Shown here: in pieces, positions 6,320 through 13,066 of the stretch
Layout: each line of letters begins with the position of its first letter
Numbering within the stretch: the stretch's first letter is position 1
Assembly (NCBI GenBank): GCA_024763135.1
Contig: JANTGD010000029.1
Span: forward strand, 1 to 17,050
Source: Thiotrichales bacterium
Lineage (GTDB): Bacteria; Pseudomonadota; Gammaproteobacteria; UWMA-0217
Length of the DNA: 17,050 bases
Direction: 5' to 3'
Made by a program: the position numbers and the translations under genes
The notes under the pieces: model-generated
The model's database searches: none
What the model was told of the DNA's origin: nothing
Seen by the model: only the letters and a program-made list of their open reading frames with translations

Positions 6320-7852
6320 TTAAAAACTCAATGATTCTCTCAAGATCAGGCTGCGGCCGGTCATGCGCACCGGCTTGGATAGCCCGAGCAAGTCGAGCAC
6401 GGTCGGCGCGACATCGGCCAGTCCGCGGCCAATACGCAGGCGTACGCATCCCTCACCAATTAACAGAAACGGGACGGGATAAACGGTATGCTGGGTTTGC
6501 GGACCACCGGTACAAGGGTCGATCATTTCGTCGCAGTTGCCGTGGTCAGCCGTGAGCATGACACGAAAACCATGCTTTCGCGCGACCTCGATCACACGAT
6601 GGCTCTCCCTATCCAACGTTTCTACCGCTCTAATAATCGCACTGGGTTTAGCGGTGTGCCCTACCATGTCTCCATTGGCAAAGTTCACCAGGATAAAATC
6701 GTAGTCTTGACTTTGAATGGCGTCGACTAGGCGATCGGCGACCTTCGCCGTACTCATTTCGGGTTGCAGATCGTAGGTGGCCACTTTGGCAGAGGGGATC
6801 ATGGTGCGATCCTCACCAGGATAGGGGGTCTCAATGCCGCCATTGAAAAAATAAGTGACATGGGGAAATTTTTCGGTTTCCGCACAATGAAATTGTTTCA
6901 TCCCGGCATTGCTGATGACCTCAGCAAGCGTATCTTTGGGCGTTTGGGGCGCAAACAAGACTGGGAAAGGAAACTTGGCATTGTATTGTGTCATACAGAC
7001 CAGATTACGCGGGCCGGTTTCACCGCGGTCGAAATCCGTAAAGTCTTCTAAGCCGATGGCTGCGGCGAGCTGTCGGGCGCGGTCGCTGCGAAAGTTGAAA
7101 AACAATACGGATTCGTTCTGCCGGATCAGTGGTGAGTCGGGGCGGCCAATCACGGTCGGGGTGATAAACTCGTCGGTTTCATCAGCGGCGTAGGCAGCTT
7201 CGATCGCTTCCCGCGCAGAATCAGCGCGTTTACCCTGGCCAAGGACAATGGCCCGCCACGCGCGCTCGGTGCGATCCCGGTTTTTGGCCCGGTCCATGGC
7301 CCAGTATCGGCCCGAGACCGTCGCAATCTCGCCCGAACCCAGAGAAGCCAAACTGTCTTCGAGTTGTTCAAGGTAGTGTAAAGCGGATTTGGGTGGGGTG
7401 TCCCGGCCGTCGGTAATCATATGGATCACCGGCACGACCTCGTGTTCGACGATCAACGGCAATAGTTCGAGCAGGTGTGCGATATGAGAGTGTACACCGC
7501 CATCAGACACCAGGCCGACTAGGTGTAACTGTTTGCCGCGGCTCTGTTCCATCAGTGCGGCCCAATGTTCGTTCTGCTCCAATTCCCCATCCTGAATGGC
7601 TTCAGCAATGCGTAGGAGTTCTTGTTCCATGATCCTGCCTGTTCCCAGGGTGAGATGCCCGACCTCCGAATTACCAAATTGACCATCTGGCAGGCCTACG
7701 GCCAGCCCGGAGGCCTGCAGCACCGTATGAGGATTGGTCGAGAAGTAATGATCGAGATGGGGCGTTCTGGCCTGCAACCAACCATTGTTAAGACGGCTGG
7801 GATTCACACCAAAGCCATCGAAGATCATTAAAAGAACGGGGTTGTTATCCAC
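6320..7852 (-). CDS. gpmI: 2,3-bisphosphoglycerate-independent phosphoglycerate mutase
   Basis: Interconverts 3- and 2-phosphoglycerate in glycolysis and gluconeogenesis using two metal ions and a phosphoserine intermediate. At 510 residues it has the standard family length. Visible motifs in order are LMIFDGFG (first metal-binding Asp), GQFGNSEVGHLTLGTGR (catalytic Ser within GNSEVGH, near residue 62), SDGGVHSHIAHL, MITDGRDTPPKSA, SGRYWAMDR, FFNFRSDRARQL, NFANGDMVGHTA, and TADHGNCDEM. The start is GTG at 7852; it gives VDNNPVLLMIFDG with no good ribosome binding site, and the only nearby ATG (codon 9) would cut into the first metal-binding strand. It is the first gene of a two-gene operon with the PfkB-family kinase and diverges from the DsrC-family gene. 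Confidence 0.96.
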   Translation of the reverse strand: MDNNPVLLMIFDGFGVNPSRLNNGWLQARTPHLDHYFSTNPHTVLQASGLAVGLPDGQFGNSEVGHLTLGTGRIMEQELLRIAEAIQDGELEQNEHWAALMEQSRGKQLHLVGLVSDGGVHSHIAHLLELLPLIVEHEVVPVIHMITDGRDTPPKSALHYLEQLEDSLASLGSGEIATVSGRYWAMDRAKNRDRTERAWRAIVLGQGKRADSAREAIEAAYAADETDEFITPTVIGRPDSPLIRQNESVLFFNFRSDRARQLAAAIGLEDFTDFDRGETGPRNLVCMTQYNAKFPFPVLFAPQTPKDTLAEVISNAGMKQFHCAETEKFPHVTYFFNGGIETPYPGEDRTMIPSAKVATYDLQPEMSTAKVADRLVDAIQSQDYDFILVNFANGDMVGHTAKPSAIIRAVETLDRESHRVIEVARKHGFRVMLTADHGNCDEMIDPCTGGPQTQHTVYPVPFLLIGEGCVRLRIGRGLADVAPTVLDLLGLSKPVRMTGRSLILRESLSF

Positions 7853-8219
7853 TGATTTCTGAGCCTATGCAACTGTTTTACCGCATAGCTTCTACTGCTA
7901 TGGGAATTGATGCAAGGCCCTTTTACAAGTTATTGATTCTACGTAGCTCAGTGATAAATTCCTGAGCAAAATACAAGGGTTTATACCTAATTTGGGATAG
8001 ATTGGCCGTTCGTTGGTTGGCGCAACCGGGAGAAGTGGTCTATACACAAAGAGGGAGGTGGTGAGGAGCCGTGGGTTCTTAGCTACGTCTGTACACCGGT
8101 CTAACGAGGATAAGGTTGCTGGAAATGCCTGATGGCCTTGGAGACCCCCAGAATGCTGGATCGTTCCTATTGCACCATGCTGAAGATCCAGCCAGCGATG
8201 AGTAACGGAGGTATAGCAC
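7853..8219. promoter_or_regulatory. Divergent promoter and leader region between gpmI and the DsrC-family gene
   Basis: A 367-bp gap that should hold both promoters. It contains GCTCAG (7946-7951) pairing with CTGAGC (7962-7967), a GGTTG/CAACC hairpin at 8016-8028, and a TATACA hexamer at 8041-8046 that could be a -10 on the plus strand with a poor -35 (TTGGCG at 8017-8022). None is decisive. Next to the DsrC-family gene lie a perfect 8-bp inverted repeat (listed separately) and a strong GGAGG at 8207-8211. Confidence 0.4.
8155..8192 (+). repeat. Inverted repeat in the leader of the DsrC-family gene
   Basis: GCTGGATC at 8155-8162 is perfectly complementary to GATCCAGC at 8185-8192, with a 22-nt loop. 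It ends 14 bp before the GGAGG ribosome binding site and 27 bp before the ATG. It could be an operator or an mRNA leader hairpin; with only 8 pairs and a large loop it may also be chance. Confidence 0.45.
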
Positions 8220-8585
8220 ATGTTGGCAGAAGCCATGACTGATATTTTGCAGGATGAAACCGCACAGGATACACCGGTAAGTTTTCCAGATGCGCCACAG
8301 GGTTGGCACCTTGAGGATGCCAAGCAACACGCTGCCGCTATGGGAATTGAGATGACGGACGCGCATTGGGATGTTATTCGCGCGTTACAGCATTATTTTG
8401 CCCGCCATGAATTCCCCAATCGCCGTGAACTGTCAGATGCGTTGGAAGAGCGCTTTTACCAGCAAGGCGGGCGTAAGTATTTGTACCGGTTATTTCCGGG
8501 TGGTCCGGTAGCACAGGGTACGATTATTGCTGGACTTGCAGCGCCTGCAGGGAGCGTCGATAAATCATTTGGCAGCGTCGTGTAG
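8220..8585 (+). CDS. TusE/DsrC/DsvC family protein lacking both conserved cysteines (RspA-like)
   Basis: A 121-residue protein with the full DsrC/TusE fold signature: GWHLEDAKQHAAAMGIEMTDAHWDVIRALQHYF, RELSDALEERF, GGRKYLYRLFPGGPVAQG, and the C-terminal arm. In DsrC and TusE the arm carries one or two cysteines that take up sulfur (QGCxxAGLPxPxGC...). Here they read QGTIIAGLAAPAGSVDKSFGSVV: Thr and Ser replace Cys, and the protein has no cysteine anywhere. It therefore cannot form a persulfide or trisulfide. Cys-less DsrC-family members have been termed RspA and proposed to be regulatory, possibly through the family's helix-turn-helix-like region; I infer that class here. The ATG at 8220 follows GGAGG by 8 bp. 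The next gene on the strand is the class II ribonucleotide reductase, 207 bp on. Confidence 0.9.
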   Translation: MLAEAMTDILQDETAQDTPVSFPDAPQGWHLEDAKQHAAAMGIEMTDAHWDVIRALQHYFARHEFPNRRELSDALEERFYQQGGRKYLYRLFPGGPVAQGTIIAGLAAPAGSVDKSFGSVV

Positions 8586-8792
8586 CGAGCTGCGCGACAT
8601 TAGCCACGTTGGCAAAGTGGCAGTGAGGCGGCCCGGATGGGCCTGTCCTCTTCCAGTTTGCAGACGTAGCTTTTCCCTAGCGATGCGGTTTCCTACGCAT
8701 TGCGTGGACGCAAACGGCAGGCGCCTTTCTTCCGCAGCCTGATAGGCTGGCGCTTGATATACTGCGCGCAGTTGTCCAGAGGGGATCGGTCC

Positions 8793-10559
8793 GTGGAAGA
8801 AATTTCAAAACTGGTGTGGGAAGCCAAGTATCGACACGCCGATGAAGCGGATATCCACGCGACCTGGAAGCGGGTTGCACAAGCATTGGCGTCGGTCGAG
8901 ATTAAGCATCAAACAACATGGGCTGCGCGATTTCTAAGCGCGTTGGAAGCTTATCAGTTTCTTCCGGGTGGGCGAATCATGGCGGGTGCAGGGGTTGATC
9001 ATCGCAAGCTTACCCTGTTCAACTGCTTTGTGATGGGGTTGATTGAAGATACGCTGGAAGGCATCTTCGATGCACTCAAAGAGGGCGCCTTGACCATGCA
9101 GCAAGGTGGGGGGGTGGGTTATGACTTTTCGACCCTGAGACCAGCAGGATGTCCAGTGCGCGGGTCATCGGGCATCGCGACGGGTCCTGTCTCGTTCATG
9201 CATATGTGGGACAGTATGTGTGCAACCGTGGTCTCTCAAGGGGCGCGACGGGGCGCTATGATGGCCACCCTGCGCTGTGATCATCCCGACATTGAGACCT
9301 TTATTAGCGCCAAGCGAGAGGCTGGCCGGCTCACGCATTTCAATCTTTCTGTATTGGTTACAGCTGAGTTTCTGCAGGCTGTTGAGCAGGATGCGCCCTG
9401 GCCTCTGGTGTTTCCCGTGCAGTCGCTCGCACCGCAGTCGGGCGAGGAGCAAATGACACGCATCTGGTCCGGTAGCCGGATCCCCGTCCCCTGTCGCGTG
9501 TTCAGGCGCGTCTCGGCACGCGAGTTATGGCAGAAAATGATGCGTGCTGCCTATCAGTCGGCAGAACCCGGGGTGTTATTCATTGATCGCATTAATGCAT
9601 TGAATAATCTTGCCTATCGCGAACAGATTTCCGCAACAAATCCTTGTGGCGAAGTGCCCTTGCCACCCTACGGTGCATGTGATCTGGGGTCGCTCAATCT
9701 TACCGCTTTTGTACGTGAGCCCTTTTCCGCAACGGCGCATCTGGATTTCAAGGCAATGGCCTCCACGGCTCGTCTGGCGGTGCGCATGCTGGATAATGTC
9801 ATCGATTTGTCTCGCTACCCCCTGCCCCAGCAGCAACAACAAGAACAAGGCAGCCGACGTGTCGGCCTGGGTATTACGGGTTTAGCCTCCGCGCTCGTGT
9901 TACTTGGCCTGCGTTACGATTCAATCGCGGCCCGACATTTGAGCGCGGAGATATTACGGAGTTTGCGTAATGCGGCGTATGCTGCTTCGATCGAGCTGGC
10001 AAAAGAGAAAGGATGTTTTCCCTTTTATAATGCTGCGGCCTATCTTGAGCGGCCGTTCGTTCAGGCACTGCCAGAAACACTACAGGCGGGAATAAGGCGA
10101 CACGGTATGCGGAACAGCCATTTGATTGCCATAGCGCCAGCCGGGAGTATCAGTCTGTTGGCAGGAAATGTCTCCAGTGGTTTGGAGCCGGTCTTTGCAG
10201 CTCGGATGCAACGTCAGCTACGTCTGGCCAATGGTGAAGTTGGTCAAGTCGAGATCAAGGACTGGGCTTACCGGGTTTGGCAGACGCAGGGTCGTCGAGG
10301 GATGCCAGCGGCGATGCAGACAGCGGAGGAGGTTGACCCCTTTGAGCATTTGAATATGCAGGCTGCATTGCAACCCTATGTGGATCATTCAATCTCCAAG
10401 ACGATCAATGTGGCAGAAAATTATCCGATCGAGCAGTTTGCGCAACTTTATACACAAGCGGATGCACTGGGGCTCAAAGGATGTACGGTGTTTCGTTCTG
10501 GTTCGACGCGAGTAGGCATCTTGCATAAACTGGATTCGGACAATCCCGCTACAGAATAA
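8793..10559 (+). CDS. Adenosylcobalamin-dependent (class II) ribonucleoside-diphosphate reductase
   Basis: Predicted to make deoxyribonucleotides using adenosylcobalamin to generate the active-site thiyl radical, so it works with or without oxygen and needs no NrdB. The 588-residue product opens with ISKLVWEAKYRHADEADIHATWKRVAQALASVE and FLPGGRIMAGAG, typical of this class. Active-site elements are FNCFVMG (C78, one Cys of the redox pair), NPCGEVPLPPYGACDLGSLNL (N283, C285 and E287, with C285 the expected thiyl radical site), and APAGSISLLAGNVSSGLEPVFA. GCTVFRSGSTRVGIL closes the barrel. It ends in HKLDSDNPATE with no terminal CxxC pair, unlike many class II enzymes. I chose GTG at 8793, with AGAGGGG 8 bp upstream; an ATG at 8700 would add 31 non-conserved residues. 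I saw no cobalamin-riboswitch signature upstream. Confidence 0.92.
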   Translation: MEEISKLVWEAKYRHADEADIHATWKRVAQALASVEIKHQTTWAARFLSALEAYQFLPGGRIMAGAGVDHRKLTLFNCFVMGLIEDTLEGIFDALKEGALTMQQGGGVGYDFSTLRPAGCPVRGSSGIATGPVSFMHMWDSMCATVVSQGARRGAMMATLRCDHPDIETFISAKREAGRLTHFNLSVLVTAEFLQAVEQDAPWPLVFPVQSLAPQSGEEQMTRIWSGSRIPVPCRVFRRVSARELWQKMMRAAYQSAEPGVLFIDRINALNNLAYREQISATNPCGEVPLPPYGACDLGSLNLTAFVREPFSATAHLDFKAMASTARLAVRMLDNVIDLSRYPLPQQQQQEQGSRRVGLGITGLASALVLLGLRYDSIAARHLSAEILRSLRNAAYAASIELAKEKGCFPFYNAAAYLERPFVQALPETLQAGIRRHGMRNSHLIAIAPAGSISLLAGNVSSGLEPVFAARMQRQLRLANGEVGQVEIKDWAYRVWQTQGRRGMPAAMQTAEEVDPFEHLNMQAALQPYVDHSISKTINVAENYPIEQFAQLYTQADALGLKGCTVFRSGSTRVGILHKLDSDNPATE

Positions 10560-10570
10560 ACACTGCCTCA

Positions 10571-10594
10571 GCTGTGAGAGATTTTCGTCACAGC
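10571..10594. terminator. Hairpin just after the ribonucleotide reductase gene
   Basis: GCTGTGA (10571-10577) is perfectly complementary to TCACAGC (10588-10594), with a 10-nt loop, 11 bp after the stop codon. No T-run follows, so intrinsic termination is doubtful; it may stabilise the 3' end. Confidence 0.35.
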
Positions 10595-10635
10595 AAGAAT
10601 GCACTACACTCTCGCTTACTAAGACAATTCATAGT

Positions 10636-10914
10636 ATTAACCCGGCACCATAGAGGCCGTATTCAGCACCTCAGGCATTTCCGCTATCAAGGCGCCTGCC
10701 GCAGGCAATGGTCGCTCGCTTGGCAAGGCAGGCAACGCTGAGAGGGGAAATGCCTGAGGCGCTTTACCGATTGAGTATTGAAGACAGGCTGTGCTGACCG
10801 CGTCCGCGGACTGCGTTGTCGAAACTCTGTAGGATCGCTACAGCGGCGTTTCGACACCCTGCCGCAAACGCGCTCAGCACTGCTGAACACGTCATATTAT
10901 GGTGTCGGGTTAAT
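10636..10914. repeat. Nested inverted-repeat element predicted to fold into a three-way junction
   Basis: A 279-bp non-coding element built from nested inverted repeats. The outer arms are attaacccggcaccata (10636-10652) and tatggtgtcgggttaat (10898-10914), 17 positions with one G-T pair. They continue as cgtattcagca (10658-10668) with tgctgaacacg (10881-10891), 10 of 11. Branch one is cctcaggcatttcc (10669-10682) with ggaaatgcctgagg (10746-10759), 14 of 14, and its loop holds GCCTG/CAGGC. Branch two is gtgctgaccgcg (10791-10802) with cgcgctcagcac (10869-10880), 11 of 12. It encloses tgtcgaaac/gtttcgaca (10817-10825, 10848-10856) and CTGTAG/CTACAG. Both branches abut the outer stem with no unpaired base (10668|10669 and 10880|10881); a 31-nt linker separates them. 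It could be a structured RNA, a non-autonomous mobile element or a DNA cruciform. I recognise no known family and see no target duplication. Confidence 0.75.
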
Positions 10915-10922
10915 AAAACAAG

Positions 10923-11070
10923 GCTGTCGCAAAACGACTGCATACCCCGATTGTTGCGTTGTGCACTGCTCGCTCCTGCGCTTATCTAATTGTTAGAGCT
11001 TGGTCGCTGCGGAGCCTGTGCCCTGCATTCGGGCTATTCAGTCGAACTGCTTGCGGGATTTTGCGACAGC
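10923..11070. repeat. Imperfect 148-bp fold-back repeat upstream of tpm
   Basis: The ends gctgtcgcaaaa (10923-10934) and ttttgcgacagc (11059-11070) are perfect 12-bp inverted repeats. The left arm continues as cgactgcataccccgattg (10935-10953), pairing with cattcgggctattcagtcg (11026-11044) at 16 of 19 positions; 14 extra bases interrupt the right arm (11045-11058). The centre remains loosely complementary. There is no coding capacity. The shape suggests a second, decayed MITE or IS remnant; the family is not identifiable by eye and no clear target duplication is present. It ends 35 bp before the tpm start and so probably contains or displaces its promoter. Confidence 0.6.
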
Positions 11071-11105
11071 TTCTTGATCCCGCATCGACAGACGAACAGG
11101 CGCGC

Positions 11106-11759
11106 ATGCATCGAGAACACTGGCTGGAACGTTGGCAGCAAAACCGCATTGGATTTCATCAAGACCAGATCAATCTGCACCTAGTGAATTTTTGGTCACG
11201 ATTGGGTGCTGCGAAGGGCAGCCGGGTTTTTGTTCCGCTGTGTGGTAAAAGTTTGGATATGTTGTGGCTGCGTGAGCAGGGGTACGAGGTGCTGGGGGTG
11301 GAAATCAGCCCGATCGCAGTTCAGGATTTTTTCACTGAAAACAACTTAGAGCCTGAACGACAGCAAGTCGGGGCATTTGAACGCTATCGTGTGGCGGGGC
11401 TGACGCTGCTGTGTGGAGACTTTTTCGATTTACGCCCGACGGATCTTGAAGAGGTTGCTGTTGTGTATGATCGCGCCTCGCTGATTGCTTTGCCGGCGAG
11501 CATGCGTGAAGACTACGCACGCCATTTCGATGCCTTGTTTCCCCAGGGAGTCGAGACGTTGCTGATCACTATGGAGTATCCACAGGAAGAAATGGCTGGT
11601 CCCCCTTTCTGCGTCCCACAAGAAGAAGTACATCGGTTATATGCAGCGCGCTACGGGATCGAAGTCTTATACGAGTTAGATATTCTGGCCGAAAATCCGG
11701 GGTTTCGTCAGCGGGGCCTGTCGCGGTTGGTCGAGAAGGTCTACCATCTGCAAGTGTAA
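11106..11759 (+). CDS. tpm: Thiopurine S-methyltransferase
   Basis: A SAM-dependent methyltransferase of 217 residues, the usual length of bacterial Tpm. The family methylates thiopurines and, in bacteria, has been tied to selenium and tellurium methylation and metalloid tolerance. The N-terminus HREHWLERWQQNRIGFHQDQINLHLVNFW is highly typical. The SAM-binding loop follows as FVPLCGKSLDMLWLREQGYEVLGVEIS (about residues 38-64). VYDRASLIALPASMREDYARHF and TMEYPQEEMAGPPFCVPQEEV are further family motifs. I chose ATG 11106; the open frame extends upstream to 10959, but that part lies in the fold-back repeat and is not conserved. The ribosome binding site is weak. It converges with rnd across an 82-bp gap holding a hairpin. 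Confidence 0.93.
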   Translation: MHREHWLERWQQNRIGFHQDQINLHLVNFWSRLGAAKGSRVFVPLCGKSLDMLWLREQGYEVLGVEISPIAVQDFFTENNLEPERQQVGAFERYRVAGLTLLCGDFFDLRPTDLEEVAVVYDRASLIALPASMREDYARHFDALFPQGVETLLITMEYPQEEMAGPPFCVPQEEVHRLYAARYGIEVLYELDILAENPGFRQRGLSRLVEKVYHLQV

Positions 11760-11785
11760 TGCGGCTGCATCCGGGTAAATGGATC

Positions 11786-11823
11786 ACGCTGGGCGAGTGC
11801 CATATCTGGCGGTGAGCCAGCGT
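11786..11823. terminator. Hairpin between convergent tpm and rnd
   Basis: ACGCTGG (11786-11792) pairs with CCAGCGT (11817-11823), and inside it GCCA (11799-11802) pairs with TGGC (11807-11810) around a 4-nt loop. It sits between the 3' ends of two convergent genes, where a shared terminator is expected. Neither side has a T-run, so it is only a candidate. Confidence 0.4.
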
Positions 11824-11841
11824 TGTGCGACATTGCTCTGA

Positions 11842-12972
11842 CTAGCGGGGGAGGGTTATGTCCTCTGCCTGCTCGAGATAGGGGCGAATCAATTCGAGCC
11901 GCCAGCCTTGCAGCAACGGAATTTTTTCTTTTGAGATCACAAGCTGTTCCAGTGCTTTGCGCGTTGCTAAGAGTGATGGAGCAATTTTTTGTTCCTCGGA
12001 AACTTTATTGACGATGCGTCGCCAGGCTTTGATTTGCTGCAATTGTTCGGGCGTAGGCGCAGGAGGAGGGGCAAGCTGCGACCACTGTTGTGCATCTGCC
12101 TGAGTGACGCTCTGGATCAGTGGCAGGAGTTGTTTTCCGTAACGCGCAATCACTTTCTGGGTTGATTTCGGTAATGTCTGCGTCGACGAGATGGTTGAGG
12201 TATCCAGCTGCGTCAGTTCCAGCATGGCCTGATCTGAAAGCACCCATTTGCGTGGCAGATTTTTTCGCCGCGCATATGTTTCCCGCCAGACGGCGAGCGT
12301 TTGCAGGATTGCCCGCTGACGCGCGTCCAGTTGTTGTTGTCCCTTCACTTTTTTCAGCAAGGTGGCCGGGTCAGGGTCATACAGCGATGGTTCCAGCAGA
12401 CGCAGCGATTCTTCCTGTGCCCAGGCCAATCTGCCCAGCCGTTGCAGTTCGCTGCGTTCCTGTAAAAAAACTGCTCGCAGATAACGCACATCATCGGCGG
12501 CATAATGCAGCTGTGCCGTGGAGAGTGGTCGTTGGGTCCAGTCGGTGCGGGTCTCCGATTTCGGCAGCTCAATGTCCAGCAGCTGCCGTACTAGTGCAGC
12601 GTAACTGATTTGCTCTCCAAGCCCTAACATCGCCGCACCAATCTGGGTGTCGAAAATGACATTAGGATACGCGCCCAGTGTTTGAGACAGAGCTTCGATA
12701 TCCTGACCGGCGGAATGAAAAACTTTGAGGACGGGTTGGGCCGTCAGGAGCTGGGCCAAGGCAGTGTGGTTTTCGATACCAAGCATGTCGATGCATGCGA
12801 TGGTTTCTGCGGTGGCCACTTGCACCAGGCACAATTGCGGATAGTAAGTTTTTTCCCGAAAGAATTCGGTGTCCACTGCCAACCAGTCACTGCTGCTGGC
12901 TTGTTCACAAAAGGATGTGAGTGCCTGTGCAGTATTGATCAGCTGAGTGTCCTGGTTGTACGCGTGCTGCAT
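11842..12972 (-). CDS. rnd: Ribonuclease D
   Basis: A 3'-to-5' exoribonuclease that trims tRNA and other stable RNA precursors in the cytoplasm. The 376-residue length matches E. coli RNase D (375). The N-terminal DEDDy nuclease domain shows its acidic residues in WLAVDTEFFREKTYYPQLCLVQVA (first Asp and Glu), FHSAGQDIEAL (second Asp) and LHYAADDVRYL (Tyr and last Asp). An HRDC domain follows around residues 213-290 (LDARQRAILQTLAVWRETYARRKNLPRKWVLSD). The start ATG at 12972 begins MQHAYNQDTQ; its ribosome binding site is poor. It diverges from the uncharacterised gene at 13067 across 94 bp. Confidence 0.95.
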   Translation of the reverse strand: MQHAYNQDTQLINTAQALTSFCEQASSSDWLAVDTEFFREKTYYPQLCLVQVATAETIACIDMLGIENHTALAQLLTAQPVLKVFHSAGQDIEALSQTLGAYPNVIFDTQIGAAMLGLGEQISYAALVRQLLDIELPKSETRTDWTQRPLSTAQLHYAADDVRYLRAVFLQERSELQRLGRLAWAQEESLRLLEPSLYDPDPATLLKKVKGQQQLDARQRAILQTLAVWRETYARRKNLPRKWVLSDQAMLELTQLDTSTISSTQTLPKSTQKVIARYGKQLLPLIQSVTQADAQQWSQLAPPPAPTPEQLQQIKAWRRIVNKVSEEQKIAPSLLATRKALEQLVISKEKIPLLQGWRLELIRPYLEQAEDITLPR

Positions 12973-13066
12973 TGCAATGAGTTGTCGACAAGGGAAGATA
13001 ATGACGAGGAAGCATGCACCGTGACAGAATTACCGAATTGAAGCAAGCAGAGCGAGCCTCCCCAAT

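Noticed and set aside
6318..6449. N-terminal extension of the PfkB-family kinase
   Set aside because: The extra 44 codons lie inside gpmI on the same strand and encode an Arg-rich stretch; the family start is at MTTQRPIATLTLNP.
8527..8742. Small plus-strand frame between the DsrC-family gene and the reductase
   Set aside because: It begins inside the DsrC-family gene, has no domain or ribosome binding site, and reads as a shadow frame.
8586..8792. Cobalamin riboswitch ahead of the B12-dependent reductase
   Set aside because: No B12-box-like sequence was found; only a small GGCCC/GGGCC hairpin near 8632. A covariance-model search would settle it.
10636..10914. Retron msr-msd RNA
   Set aside because: The flanking inverted repeats recall retron a1/a2, but there is no reverse transcriptase nearby; the neighbours are a ribonucleotide reductase and tpm.
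10636..11070. Integron attC sites
   Set aside because: Fold-back shape is similar, but proper RYYYAAC and GTTRRRY core sites are absent, the first element is too long, and there is no integrase or cassette array.
10959..11105. N-terminal extension of tpm
   Set aside because: The frame is open, but it lies within the fold-back repeat and encodes residues absent from Tpm proteins, which begin near HREHWLERW.
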